A stretch of 55,916 bases of DNA, taken from NCBI GenBank assembly GCA_036406615.1, contig DASXAQ010000044.1:1-55916 (forward strand), in the 5' to 3' direction. A model generated the notes under the pieces. It ran no database searches, was not told where the DNA came from, and saw nothing but the letters and a program-made list of their open reading frames with translations. Each line of letters starts with the position of its first letter. Position 1 is the stretch's first letter. Source of the stretch: DASXAQ01 sp036406615. Lineage in GTDB: Bacteria > Actinomycetota > UBA4738. Below, piece by piece: positions 1-7,453 of this stretch. Made by a program: the position numbers and the translations under genes.

Positions 1-1
1 G

Positions 2-172
2 ACCGCGGGCGCCGACCCGTCGGCCATGGACGTGCGGCGCTCGTTCGCCCAGATCTTCGGTGCGGTCCGGCAGATCGCCGAGACCGGGACCGAGGAGCAG
101 ATGAGCAAGGTCGTCCAGGTCCTGCACGAGGCGCGAAAGAAGCTCTACGCGATCCTCGCCGAGGACGAGTAG
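2..172 (+). CDS. C-terminal fragment, probable PadR-family transcriptional regulator
   Basis: The window opens inside this gene; the last 56 residues are readable, ending in TAG at 170-172. The visible end is helical and charged and finishes with RKKLYAILAEDE. That resembles the C-terminal dimerisation helix of actinobacterial PadR-like repressors, which often end in (A/T)RR.LY.ILAEDE. The winged-helix DNA-binding part lies outside the window, so the family call rests on the tail only. The next gene starts 66 bp later with its own promoter, so the two are probably separate transcripts. Confidence 0.55.
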   Translation, partial: TAGADPSAMDVRRSFAQIFGAVRQIAETGTEEQMSKVVQVLHEARKKLYAILAEDE

Positions 173-200
173 GTCGCCCACGCCGAACAGCCGTCACACC

Positions 201-251
201 TTGACAACCACGCGCCAGACATGTGAGTATTCGCTCACATGTCTGGGCGCG
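201..251 (+). promoter_or_regulatory. arsR-type promoter with long palindromic operator
   Basis: A perfect -35 hexamer TTGACA (201-206) is followed 18 nt later by a -10-like GAGTAT (225-230). A near-perfect inverted repeat spans 211-251. CAGACATGTGAG (216-227) pairs exactly with CTCACATGTCTG (234-245) around TATTCG, and the arms continue with CGCGC on both sides after a one-base bulge. The palindrome covers the -10 box and the ATG at 239. This is what is expected if the ArsR-like product represses its own promoter. No Shine-Dalgarno lies between the -10 and the ATG, so the message is probably leaderless. Confidence 0.7.
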
Positions 252-607
252 TGGCCCCGCGAGGAGAGGACAAGGTGTTCAAGGCGCTGGCAGACCCCAC
301 CCGCCGCGAGCTGCTGGACGAGCTTCGCGGCGGCGCGCTGACCACCGGCGAGCTCTGCGCTCGCCACCCCGAGATGACCCGGTTCGGCGTCATGGCCCAC
401 CTGAACGTGCTGACCGACGCGGGCCTGGTCATCGCGACTCGTCGGGGACGTCAACGGTTCAACCACCTGAACCCCGTGCCGATCGCCCAGATCTACGAGC
501 GCTGGATCCGTCCGTACGCCAAAGCCCCGGCCGCCGAGCTGATCGCGCTGGCGAAGGCCGTCGAAGGGGGAACGAAGCGGCGGACCCGACCCGAGGAGGG
601 ATCGTGA
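239..607 (+). CDS. ArsR-family winged-helix transcriptional regulator
   Basis: A 122-residue HTH regulator. KALADPTRRELLDEL near residues 15-28 is the hallmark first helix of ArsR/SmtB proteins, followed by a recognition-helix region (TRFGVMAHLNVLTDAGLV) and a basic wing (RRGRQRFNHLN). No Cys-rich metal site is visible, so it is probably not a metal sensor. It belongs to the ArsR group that is paired with SRPBCC proteins. Its stop overlaps the start of the SRPBCC gene by one base (TGATG), implying translational coupling. The start at 239 is fixed by the promoter/operator, which leaves no room for a leader. Confidence 0.88.
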   Translation: MSGRVAPRGEDKVFKALADPTRRELLDELRGGALTTGELCARHPEMTRFGVMAHLNVLTDAGLVIATRRGRQRFNHLNPVPIAQIYERWIRPYAKAPAAELIALAKAVEGGTKRRTRPEEGS

Positions 608-1077
608 TGGCGACCGAGACGCAGGCGCTGGACGTTCGCAGCCCGATCGCGCTGGACATCGAGGCCGAGATCTGGATCGACGCCGCCCCCGAGCACGTGT
701 GGAAGGCGCTCGTCGACGACATCGGCGCGTGGTGGCACAAGGCGTACCGGGACGAGCGGTTCGGCGTGTTCCTGGAGCCGCATATCGGCGGCAGGTTCTA
801 CGAGCAGTTCGACGAGTCCGGCGCCGGCGCGCTGTACGGGTTGGTGACGTTCTTCGAGCCGTGCAAGACGCTGCGGCTGACGGGGTCGTTCGGGCTGCCC
901 GGCGCGCGCCACTACGTCAAGACGTATCAGCTCGAAGCCCGCGACGGCGGCACGGCGGTGCGAACGATCGCGTCGTTGCTCGGCGACATCGACGAGGAGA
1001 CGCTTCAGGGGTACCGGCAGGGCGGAGCCGACCTGCTCGAGGCGCTCAAGCGCCACGCCGAATCACGCCGCGCCTGA
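607..1077 (+). CDS. SRPBCC/AHSA1-type START-like domain protein
   Basis: A 156-residue single-domain protein of the Bet v1/SRPBCC fold, AHSA1 (activator of Hsp90 ATPase homologue) branch. Typical features are an N-terminal beta strand (IEAEIWIDAAPEHVWKAL), a central GGRFYEQF strand, FEPCKTLRLTG, and a long C-terminal amphipathic helix (GGADLLEALKRHAE). The fold makes a hydrophobic pocket for small ligands, and no catalytic residues can be assigned. It is co-transcribed with the ArsR-like repressor, a common bacterial pairing in which the SRPBCC product may bind the inducing compound. That role is inference. Confidence 0.85.
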   Translation: MATETQALDVRSPIALDIEAEIWIDAAPEHVWKALVDDIGAWWHKAYRDERFGVFLEPHIGGRFYEQFDESGAGALYGLVTFFEPCKTLRLTGSFGLPGARHYVKTYQLEARDGGTAVRTIASLLGDIDEETLQGYRQGGADLLEALKRHAESRRA

Positions 1078-1089
1078 ACGCGCGCGGCG
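1066..1089 (+). terminator. Hairpin at end of the ArsR/SRPBCC operon
   Basis: CGCCGCGC (1066-1073) pairs with GCGCGGCG (1082-1089), an 8-bp GC-only stem around an 8-nt loop that holds the stop codon. No T-tract follows, as is usual in very GC-rich actinobacterial terminators. Confidence 0.45.
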
Positions 1090-1201
1090 CTACGCCTGGT
1101 GCTGTAGCCCGCCTCGGTCATTGCTCGCGCGACGCGGCCGCGATACATCCATGCGCGGGGGACACCGGTCGATGCCGCGCGTGCGCGGGGAGGGGAAGAG
1201 C

Positions 1202-1630
1202 ATGGCCCGAGGATGGATGACTCGAGCATGTCGCGCGGTCCTGGTGGGCGCGGCGCTGTGCGCGATCGGCGTGGCCGTGCCGGCCGCGACCGCCGTCGCG
1301 TCGCCGGCAACCGGCGCGACGGCGGCGGTGACGTGTTCGACGGTCGCGGCGGTGACGGCGAGTCCGAACTTCGGTCCCGCCGGGTCGATGACGACCGTGA
1401 GCGGCACCGGGTACTGCCTGTCGACGTCGGTCGTCGTCGTGTTCAAGGACGTCGACGGCGTGATCACGGTCGTGTCGGGGGACATCCCCGTCGCCGCGGA
1501 CGGAACGTTCTCCACGGTCATCACGGTGCCGGCGGGCGCCGAGGTCGGCCACGCGAGGATCCACGGCCGGGATGCGCAGAGCCATCAGTGTCCCGCGACG
1601 AACTTCGACGTGCGGGCGCCGGGCGTCTGA
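1202..1630 (+). CDS. Secreted protein, small beta-rich domain
   Basis: A 142-residue exported protein. The ATG at 1202 is preferred because a purine-rich AGGGGAAG lies just upstream and it starts directly before a signal peptide: MARGWMTRACRAVL, then an Ala/Val-rich hydrophobic stretch ending near AVASPA. The mature part begins around residue 36 and contains TASPNFGPAGSMTTVSGTGYC. This resembles IPT/TIG-like immunoglobulin folds, in which a P..G...T(I/V).G(T/S)G signature is common. Three cysteines are present in the mature region. Function is unknown; a cell-surface or secreted adhesive role is only a guess. Confidence 0.8.
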   Translation: MARGWMTRACRAVLVGAALCAIGVAVPAATAVASPATGATAAVTCSTVAAVTASPNFGPAGSMTTVSGTGYCLSTSVVVVFKDVDGVITVVSGDIPVAADGTFSTVITVPAGAEVGHARIHGRDAQSHQCPATNFDVRAPGV

Positions 1631-1638
1631 ATCGAGAA

Positions 1639-1667
1639 CCCGGCGTCGTTTCGAACCGGACGCCGGG
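1639..1667 (+). terminator. Strong hairpin terminator
   Basis: CCCGGCGTC (1639-1647) pairs perfectly with GACGCCGGG (1659-1667). The 11-nt loop can itself form GTT/AAC pairs. It begins 8 bp after the stop of the secreted protein gene. There is no U-tract. Confidence 0.6.
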
Positions 1668-1792
1668 GCGGGACGTGTCCTCGCGCCGGGGGGATCGGAT
1701 GAGACGGCGACTCGGTACGTCCCGCCCGGCGAACCGTCCCTCCCTGCGCTGCCGGGGGTTCGAGCAACATAACGACGGCACCGGTCGCTGAC

Positions 1793-1831
1793 CATTCCCC
1801 GTGCGGGGCGTTCGTCATTCCCCGTGCGGGG
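1793..1831. repeat. Two copies of a 16-bp palindromic element, 23 bp apart
   Basis: CATTCCCCGTGCGGGG occurs at 1793-1808 and again at 1816-1831, so the copies start 23 bp apart (about two helical turns). Each copy holds CCCCG-TG-CGGGG, a short palindrome, and the two copies can also pair with each other. They lie 87-125 bp upstream of the Lrp/AsnC-domain gene in the 287-bp gap 1631-1917, which otherwise holds only the hairpin at 1639-1667. Could be an operator or an RNA structure. Confidence 0.6.
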
Positions 1832-1917
1832 GTTGCCGGACCGGGGAGCCGGGTTTTGCTCCGGCGCGATCCGTGGCATGTTGCCGCCACGCGGAGAACG
1901 GTCCATGATCGCGGGCG

Positions 1918-2154
1918 ATGACGGCGGCGTACGTGTTGATCCAGACGACGGTGGGGCGCGCGGACGCCGTCGCGGCCGAGGTGGCGCGGCAGGCGGGCGT
2001 CACCGAGGCCAACCACGTGACCGGTCCCTACGACGTGGTCGCCCGCGTCGAGGCCGAGACACTCGAAGAGGCGATGGGCGGTGCGGTGCGCGCCATTCAG
2101 GCGGTGAACGGCGTGACTCGAACGATCACCTGCCCGGTGGTCTCGCTGGACTAA
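1918..2154 (+). CDS. Stand-alone Lrp/AsnC ligand-binding (RAM) domain protein
   Basis: A 78-residue protein consisting only of the alpha/beta AsnC_trans_reg (RAM) domain. It has an initial strand AAYVLIQTTVG, a central HVTGPYDVVARVEAE motif, which is the usual GxYDxxxxV signature around the effector-binding interface, and a final strand. The N-terminal HTH of full Lrp proteins is absent. RAM-only proteins form oligomers and bind amino acids or modulate partner regulators. No partner is adjacent here. The start at 1918 gives the usual short N-terminus of this family. Confidence 0.88.
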   Translation: MTAAYVLIQTTVGRADAVAAEVARQAGVTEANHVTGPYDVVARVEAETLEEAMGGAVRAIQAVNGVTRTITCPVVSLD

Positions 2155-2157
2155 GCG

Positions 2158-2175
2158 CGCCCGACCTCGCGGGCG
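2158..2175. terminator. Hairpin between convergent genes
   Basis: CGCCCG (2158-2163) pairs with CGGGCG (2170-2175) around a 6-nt loop. It lies between the AsnC-domain stop at 2154 and the converging response-regulator stop at 2182. Confidence 0.4.
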
Positions 2176-2181
2176 GGTGCC

Positions 2182-2574
2182 TCAGCTCGCCCGGTCGGCC
2201 TTGCAGGCCCCAAGGATCATCTCCGAGAGCACCAGCGCGTCGGCGCCCTTGATGACGTACTCATCGGCGCCGGCCATGCGAGCGCGATGCTCCTCCTCGC
2301 GGCTGTCGACGGCCGTGAAGACGAACACCCGAACGTCGGGACGCGCCGCCTTGATCCTCCGCGTCGCCTCGATGCCGTCCATCACGGGCATCCGCAGGTC
2401 CATCAGCACGACGTCGACGTCGCTGCGCAGCGCCAGGTCGGCTCCCGCGGCGCCGTCGGCCGCCTCGCCGACGATCTCGATCCCCTCGCCCCTGAGCAGC
2501 AGCGAGATGAGCTTTCGGACGTCTTCCGCGTCGTCGACGATGAGGACTCTCGGGCGTTCTGCCACGGCGTTCAC
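2182..2574 (-). CDS. Single-domain response regulator (REC)
   Basis: A 130-residue receiver domain with nothing attached. The acidic pair is D14-D15, the phospho-acceptor is D59 in MDLRMP, the switch Thr is T87 and the invariant Lys is K109 (VIKG). These are all the residues needed for phosphorylation. The 3' end of the protein (LSEMILGACKADRAS) stops where a DNA-binding output domain would begin, so it acts either as a CheY-like relay or as part of a NarL-type regulator that lost its HTH. It starts with GTG at 2574. No kinase gene is nearby. A similar single-domain regulator lies at 40958-41440. Confidence 0.88.
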   Translation of the reverse strand: MNAVAERPRVLIVDDAEDVRKLISLLLRGEGIEIVGEAADGAAGADLALRSDVDVVLMDLRMPVMDGIEATRRIKAARPDVRVFVFTAVDSREEEHRARMAGADEYVIKGADALVLSEMILGACKADRAS

Positions 2575-2662
2575 GGACCCCGTATCGACTCGGAACCGAC
2601 CCTCCTGAAGAATCGGGCGCGGGAATCGGCCGGTCGCGGCGGCCCGGTCCGGTCGGGGGAGT

Positions 2663-3775
2663 CTAGAAGCCCGCGGGAGCCGTGCTGCTGGAGTTCCCCC
2701 AGGGAGGCGCCCCGTAGATGATCACCGGCGTCCCTTGCGGGACCAGCGGGAACAGCGCGATCGCATCGGCCTCGTGCATGCGGATGCAGCCGTGGGAGGC
2801 ATAGGACCCGATCGAGGATTCCTCGGGCGTGCCGTGGATCAGGATGCCCGGCGAGTTGAGCGCCAGGGCGCGAAGCCCGAGCGGGTTGCCCGGGCCCGGC
2901 GGGATGTACTTCGGCATGTCCTTCGCCCAGCCGTTGGGGGCGGGGTTGGTCCAGGAGGGACTTGCCTCCTTGACGATCACCTTCCACTGGCCGATCGGGG
3001 TGGTGAAGCCCTGCATCGCGGTGGCGACCGGAAAGGCCCGTTCGACCTTGAAACCGTTGTACAGGTGCAGCGTGTTCGTCGACACGTCGACGGTGATGGT
3101 CTTGCCCAAGTTCTTGGCCGTGATCTTGGGCCGCACCGTGCGGACCGGGATCGTGACCGACGAGGTGCCGTCCTTCATCGCGCTCACCAGCATCGTCTCG
3201 CCGGTCGAGACCTTCACGGCGCGCCCGTCGTGCGGGTGCACGATCGTCAGGTCGTCGCCTGTCAGTCCCATGGACGCGGACCGCGGCGACCGGTTCACGC
3301 TCTTGGCGATGGTGGCCACCAGGGCCGCGGCCTGGTCGGTCGGGTACGTGTACGCGACGTCGATGGACGCGCCGAGCGAGCGGTGCGTCAGCCGGTCGAA
3401 CGCAAGCACCGGCCAGGCGGCGTCGGAGGCAGCGAAGGCCTCGTCGACGGCGCCGGCGACGTCGGCCGTTACGCCCAGCTGCGCCGGCGAGGTCGTCCAC
3501 GTCTTGCCGGCGGCCTGCACCGTGATCGAGCGTGACAGCTCGGCGGTCACCGCACGCTGCACCGCCTGCATGGCCTGCGGGCGCGTCATGCCGCTCACGT
3601 CCACCCCTGCCACCTCGACGCCGTGCAGCAGCTGCCCGGAGGTCGTGCGCGCGTACGCGTAGCCGCCGATGGCCAGGGCCAGCAGCACGACGGCGGCCAC
3701 CAGGGCCGTGATCCGCAGCGGCCCCGCCCATCGGCGGCGCGCCACGTGCCTTCCGCGCTGTCCGGTCACAGCCAT
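2663..3775 (-). CDS. Membrane-anchored L,D-transpeptidase (YkuD) with VanW-like N-terminal domain
   Basis: A 370-residue envelope enzyme. An N-terminal basic stretch and one membrane helix (about residues 21-42) anchor an extracytoplasmic protein. Next comes a PG_binding_4-type region (HGVEVAGVDVSGMTRPQA onward), then a C-terminal YkuD catalytic domain. The active site is visible as HGTPEESSIG followed by SHGCIRM, with catalytic Cys about residue 330 and the His at 328. Such enzymes make 3-3 peptidoglycan cross-links or attach proteins to peptidoglycan. An AGAGG-like Shine-Dalgarno (AGAGGTAG) precedes the ATG. A Ser/Pro-rich tail ends the protein. Confidence 0.92.
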   Translation of the reverse strand: MAVTGQRGRHVARRRWAGPLRITALVAAVVLLALAIGGYAYARTTSGQLLHGVEVAGVDVSGMTRPQAMQAVQRAVTAELSRSITVQAAGKTWTTSPAQLGVTADVAGAVDEAFAASDAAWPVLAFDRLTHRSLGASIDVAYTYPTDQAAALVATIAKSVNRSPRSASMGLTGDDLTIVHPHDGRAVKVSTGETMLVSAMKDGTSSVTIPVRTVRPKITAKNLGKTITVDVSTNTLHLYNGFKVERAFPVATAMQGFTTPIGQWKVIVKEASPSWTNPAPNGWAKDMPKYIPPGPGNPLGLRALALNSPGILIHGTPEESSIGSYASHGCIRMHEADAIALFPLVPQGTPVIIYGAPPWGNSSSTAPAGF

Positions 3776-3898
3776 CGCTACCTCTGTTTTATCGTCGTTC
3801 GAGGGGGCCGAAACGAGTACCGCCCAGTATGCATGGGCGAAAGGACGTTCCCACCCATCTCCACCAAGAATACGGACGGCGGGGCCGGTTCGGCCCTC

Positions 3899-4849
3899 TC
3901 AGCCGTAGAACTCGGGCTCCGCCAGGTACTTCTCGCCCTCGTCGGGGAACAGGGCCACGACCGTGTGGCACTCGGGATGCTCGGCCATGGTTCGCTTGGC
4001 CGCGACCATGTGGGCGCCACTGCTCGGCCCGACGAGCATGCCGTGCTCCCGGGCGATGCGGCGCATCTCCGCGACGGCCTCGGCGCTCGGGATCTCCATC
4101 ACCTCGTCGATCACGCCCCGGTAGCGATCGAAGATGCCCGGCACGAAGCCGTCCGAGATGCCCTCGATCAGGTGCTTCCCGATCTCGCCGCGCAGGATCG
4201 TCGGGGACTCGGCCGGCTCCAGGGCAACGAGGCGGCATGCCGGGTTGGCGCGACGGAAGGCCTGGCCGACGCCGACGAGGGTCCCGCCGGTCCCCACACC
4301 GGAGACCAGGGCGTCGGGCCGGAGCCCGTCCGGCAGCTGCGCCAGGATCTCCGGACCGAGCCAGGTGCGGTTCTCCTCGACGTTCCAGTCCGATTCGAAC
4401 TGTTGCGGGGCGAAATAGCCCGGCTGGGTCCCGAGGTCGGCGGCCTTCTCCAGCGCCTCATTCACGTGGAAGTCGCCAACCTCGAGCACCTCGGCCCCAA
4501 ACGCCCGGGAGATCGCGGCGCGTTCGCGGCTGACCCCCTTCGGCATCACTACGAGCATCCGGTAGCCCTTGACGGCCGCGACCATCGACAGCGCGTTGCC
4601 CGTGTTCCCACTGCTGGCCTCAACGATCACGTCGCCGGGCCGAAGCAGCCCTTCGGCCTCGGCCCGCTCGATGACGTACTTGGCGAGCCGGGCCTTGACC
4701 GAGCCCGATGGGTTCAGGAACTCCAGCTTCGCCCACACCTCGTCCACCTGGACGAGCGGCGTGTCGCCGATGGCGTCGAGGATGCTTCGATCCGGGCCGC
4801 GTTCCCGGCGAGCCGCCGGGTCCGAAGGCCGTTTCGCATTCTGCAACAC
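3899..4849 (-). CDS. cysK: Cysteine synthase-type PLP enzyme
   Basis: A 316-residue fold-type II PLP protein of the O-acetylserine sulfhydrylase/cystathionine beta-synthase family, making cysteine from an activated serine and sulfide. K52 in PSGSVKARLA is the Schiff-base lysine, SSGNTG (79-84) binds the substrate carboxylate and phosphate, GTGGT forms the phosphate loop, and GPSSGAH completes the site. EGISDGFVP corresponds to the cysteine-synthase EGIG.GFVP loop. It starts with GTG at 4849 behind a strong GGAGGAGA ribosome site. It lies 51 bp downstream of aceK on the same strand and may be co-transcribed. A CysM-like or O-phosphoserine-using enzyme cannot be excluded. Confidence 0.85.
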   Translation of the reverse strand: MLQNAKRPSDPAARRERGPDRSILDAIGDTPLVQVDEVWAKLEFLNPSGSVKARLAKYVIERAEAEGLLRPGDVIVEASSGNTGNALSMVAAVKGYRMLVVMPKGVSRERAAISRAFGAEVLEVGDFHVNEALEKAADLGTQPGYFAPQQFESDWNVEENRTWLGPEILAQLPDGLRPDALVSGVGTGGTLVGVGQAFRRANPACRLVALEPAESPTILRGEIGKHLIEGISDGFVPGIFDRYRGVIDEVMEIPSAEAVAEMRRIAREHGMLVGPSSGAHMVAAKRTMAEHPECHTVVALFPDEGEKYLAEPEFYG

Positions 4850-4900
4850 GGTCTCCTCCCGCGACGAGACCTGGACGGTAGCCGTTCGTTGAATCGTCAG

Positions 4901-6637
4901 TCAAGGCCGGTGCAGGCGGCGCGCCGGCGCGTAGGGATAGATATCCACGATCTCGCCGCTTCGCACGCGGTGCTGCACCTGCGTCCAGAACTGGGGGTCG
5001 AACAGCTCGGCGTGCCGGTCCTGAAGGACGTCGCGCAGGTCCGGCGGCAGGCCGAGGAACGTCGCGAACTCCTCCGGGAAGACGTCGCGCGGGCCGGCGC
5101 CGAACCAACCCTCGTCGACCAGCTCGTCGTCGTCGTTGGTGGCTTCCGGGCGGGCGCGGAAGCAGAAGTCGGTGAGCAGGGACAGCTCGTCGTAGTCGTA
5201 ACAGACCACACGGCCGTGCCGGGTGAGCCCGAAGTTCTTCGGCAGCAGCTCGCCCGGGAAGATGCCGGTCGCGGCCAGGTCCTTGACGGCCTGGCCGAAG
5301 TCGACGGCCGCCGCCCGTCTCCGCCGCGGTCCCGCCTCCCGCACCACCAGGTCGAGCGGCGTGACCCGCCGCTCCACGTACGCGTGGTGGATCACCACGT
5401 GTCGATCCGTCATCGCCACCGTCTGGGCCGCCTCGCGGCCGAGCTCGTCCAGCACCGCGTGCGAGAAGCGGTCCCGGTCGAACTGCAGATGTTCGAACTC
5501 CTGCGCCTCCACGAGCCGCCCGGCGCGATCGTGGCGGAACACCAGCCGGTAGTTCTGCATCACGCCCTGGCGTGTCACCGGCTTGACCGGAGGAAAGGCG
5601 TCGCGGATGACCTTGAACACGACGTCGAAGCCGGGAAGCGCGAACACGACCATCACCATGCCCGGCGTTCCCGGTGACGGCTCGAACCGGTCGCCGGTGG
5701 TCGCCAGGTGCGTCAGCAGGTCCCGGTAGAGCTCGGTCTTGCCGTGTTTGTGGTACCCGATGGCGATGTACAGCTCGGCAACCCGCTTGACCGGCATCAG
5801 GAGCTTCAGCATCCGGATCAATTCGTGCGGCGGCCCCACCTCCACGTGGAAGTGCGAGCGCGTGAAGCTGAAGAGCACACTCAGATCGGTCTCGCCGGCG
5901 AGCACGGCGTCCACGACGATGCCGTCCTCGCCGTGCAGCAGGGCCAGCGCGAACGGGACGGATCGCTCACCGTCGAGCAGGCGTCCGACGAGATAGGCGC
6001 CCTTGCGCCGGAAGAACGGCGCGGTCACGACCTCCGCCCGCACGCCTCGGACCGCGACGCCCGCGCCCGCCAGGTGGTCCCGGATGCGCGCGCCGGCGAG
6101 CTCGGCGTCGCGGTCGAGGTTGTCGAACGGCGCGTCGAACCAGTCATCGCGAAGCACGGCCGCCATCAACCGCACGGGGCCGTCCGCGCCCTCGTACGTT
6201 CGAACCACCGGCGACTCCGAGAGCCCGGGCGGCGGTTCGAAGTCGGAGGCCACGAACTCGATGTCCGGGTCGACGCCGACGGTCGCGAAGATCCGTCGTG
6301 TCACCGAATTGAAGAACGTCTCGGCGAGCTCCCAGTCGTCGCGGCCGGTGATCAGGCTCGAGACGACGGCCTTGATGCCCGGCCACACCTGCCGGTCGCC
6401 GACGCGGTCGCCGAGCGTGCGCCGGACGTCGCGTTCGACGACGTCGATGATGCGCCCGTACAGGTCCAGGCGCTCGGCCGCGTCGGCGACCGCGCCCTCC
6501 CAGTCCCGCTGCTCGAAGCGGAGCCGTGCGCGCCGCGTGATGGTCCGAAAGCCGTCCCCGTACGCGTCGAAGCCGTCCACGATGGACTGCGCGGCCTGGT
6601 TGGCCAGGCGGCTCGCCGAGACCTCCGTGGCGTCCAT
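4901..6637 (-). CDS. aceK: Isocitrate dehydrogenase kinase/phosphatase
   Basis: A 578-residue protein, the same length as the E. coli enzyme, which switches isocitrate dehydrogenase off (phosphorylation) or on to divert carbon to the glyoxylate shunt. The kinase half is unmistakable: PGTPGMVMVVFALPGF as ATP-loop, K342 in VVFKVIRD, the acidic HDRAGR (D370), then FPGELLPKNFGLTRHG and YDYDE as catalytic and metal-binding segment, and VFPEEF near the end. The N-terminal regulatory half is also intact. The start is supported by a TACGCT box 6 nt upstream. No isocitrate lyase, malate synthase or icd gene lies nearby. aceK outside Proteobacteria is unusual, which suggests transfer or deep retention. 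Confidence 0.95.
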   Translation of the reverse strand: MDATEVSASRLANQAAQSIVDGFDAYGDGFRTITRRARLRFEQRDWEGAVADAAERLDLYGRIIDVVERDVRRTLGDRVGDRQVWPGIKAVVSSLITGRDDWELAETFFNSVTRRIFATVGVDPDIEFVASDFEPPPGLSESPVVRTYEGADGPVRLMAAVLRDDWFDAPFDNLDRDAELAGARIRDHLAGAGVAVRGVRAEVVTAPFFRRKGAYLVGRLLDGERSVPFALALLHGEDGIVVDAVLAGETDLSVLFSFTRSHFHVEVGPPHELIRMLKLLMPVKRVAELYIAIGYHKHGKTELYRDLLTHLATTGDRFEPSPGTPGMVMVVFALPGFDVVFKVIRDAFPPVKPVTRQGVMQNYRLVFRHDRAGRLVEAQEFEHLQFDRDRFSHAVLDELGREAAQTVAMTDRHVVIHHAYVERRVTPLDLVVREAGPRRRRAAAVDFGQAVKDLAATGIFPGELLPKNFGLTRHGRVVCYDYDELSLLTDFCFRARPEATNDDDELVDEGWFGAGPRDVFPEEFATFLGLPPDLRDVLQDRHAELFDPQFWTQVQHRVRSGEIVDIYPYAPARRLHRP

Positions 6638-6643
6638 GCCGCC

Positions 6644-6649
6644 AGCGTA
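6644..6649 (-). promoter_or_regulatory. -10 box for leaderless aceK
   Basis: TACGCT on the minus strand, 6 nt before the aceK ATG; no ribosome-binding site in between. Confidence 0.6.
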
Positions 6650-6715
6650 CGGGGTTGCGCTTGACGGGACCGGCGGCGCGGACGGAGCATGCGCTCACGG
6701 CGAAGGGACGGTGAA

Positions 6716-7096
6716 GTGACGACGATCAAGGACGTGATGAGCGCCGACCTGATCCACGTGGAGGCGCATGACACCGTGACGACCGCCGCGGCCATCATGG
6801 ACGCGGCCCGCGTCGGCGCGGCGCTGGTGATGGAAGGTGAGGCGCTGCAGGGGATCTTCACCGAGCGCGACGTCCTTCGCGCGCTGAAGCGCGATCCGCA
6901 CGGCGTCCTGGACTCCCCGGTCGGCGACTGGATGACCAACGACCCGATGACGGTGGCCGCGGACGCGCCGGTCATGGACGCCCTTCGGCTGATGCTGCGC
7001 GGCGGGTTTCGCCATCTCCCCGTCGTCGACGATGAGCGGTTGGTGGGGATCGTGTCGCTGCGAGACCTGGCCCGCGCGCTGGCGGAGGAAGGCTAG
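6716..7096 (+). CDS. Tandem CBS-domain protein
   Basis: About 126 residues forming one Bateman module. CBS1 starts TTIKDVMSADLIHVEAHDTV and ends at IFTERDVLRAL; CBS2 starts WMTNDPMTVAADAPV and ends at LVGIVSLRDLARAL. Such stand-alone pairs bind adenine nucleotides such as AMP or ATP and regulate partners. The GTG at 6716 is chosen because AAGGGA lies 7 nt upstream; an in-frame ATG at 6689 lacks both a ribosome site and a TANNNT box. It is transcribed divergently from aceK. An energy-sensing role with AceK is possible but not shown by the sequence. Confidence 0.88.
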   Translation: MTTIKDVMSADLIHVEAHDTVTTAAAIMDAARVGAALVMEGEALQGIFTERDVLRALKRDPHGVLDSPVGDWMTNDPMTVAADAPVMDALRLMLRGGFRHLPVVDDERLVGIVSLRDLARALAEEG

Positions 7097-7106
7097 GAAC
7101 CGGCGT

Positions 7107-7130
7107 CTGCCGGATCAGGTCGTCCGGCAG
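7107..7130. terminator. Bidirectional hairpin between convergent genes
   Basis: CTGCCGGA (7107-7114) pairs exactly with TCCGGCAG (7123-7130) around an 8-nt loop. It sits 11 bp after the CBS gene and overlaps the last codons of the converging gene. Confidence 0.5.
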
Positions 7131-7453
7131 TCCGACACCGACACGGTGGAACTGTCGGCCGTCACGCTCGTGGATCGCGCCGTGTGGGCGGCCACGAAGA
7201 GCAGCCGCGTGAGCAGGGTCTTGCCGGTGCCGGTCGTCAGCGCGGCGCGCATGTTCGTCCCGGTGGCGCGCGCGTTCGTGAGCCGCACCGCGACGCCGTA
7301 CTTGGGCAGGCCGCCGTGCCCGGTGCCCTGCTTCCAGACTCGGGTGATCGCGCACCGAAGCCCGGGCGCGGTGGGACCGGTGGCGGGGGCGGCGCCGAGC
7401 GCCCCCGCGACCAGCAGGGCGCCCAGCAGCGTGGCAGCGATTCGACGGTTCAT
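7115..7453 (-). CDS. Small secreted protein of unknown function
   Basis: A 112-residue protein with a clear signal peptide (MNRRIAATLLGALLVAGALG, cleavage near AAPA). The mature part of about 90 residues is Thr/Ala-rich with one cysteine near its start (LRCAITRVWKQGTGHGG) and one near its end (SVSDCRTT), so a single disulfide closing the domain is likely. The composition suggests a small beta-sandwich. I do not recognise a family. It is convergent with the CBS gene. Confidence 0.65.
   Translation of the reverse strand: MNRRIAATLLGALLVAGALGAAPATGPTAPGLRCAITRVWKQGTGHGGLPKYGVAVRLTNARATGTNMRAALTTGTGKTLLTRLLFVAAHTARSTSVTADSSTVSVSDCRTT

Noticed and set aside
239..1077. ArsR/SRPBCC pair as a toxin-antitoxin system
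   Set aside because: Neither product resembles a toxin; ArsR-SRPBCC is a common regulator/ligand-binding pair.
1793..1838. Short spaced repeats as a CRISPR
   Set aside because: Only two units, 16 bp each with a 7-bp spacer, and no cas gene in the window.
2182..2574. Truncated NarL-type regulator broken by frameshift
   Set aside because: No HTH-like sequence (LuxR type) remains in any frame downstream before the YkuD gene, so it reads as a natural single-domain receiver.
3623..5677. Long plus-strand open frame (684 codons) opposite the YkuD, cysK and aceK genes
   Set aside because: Arg/Gly/His-rich composition with no domain; it is the antisense shadow of well-supported minus-strand genes, as expected at about 70% GC.
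6689..6715. Upstream ATG as the CBS-protein start
   Set aside because: No ribosome site or TANNNT box before 6689; GTG at 6716 has AAGGGA at the right distance.
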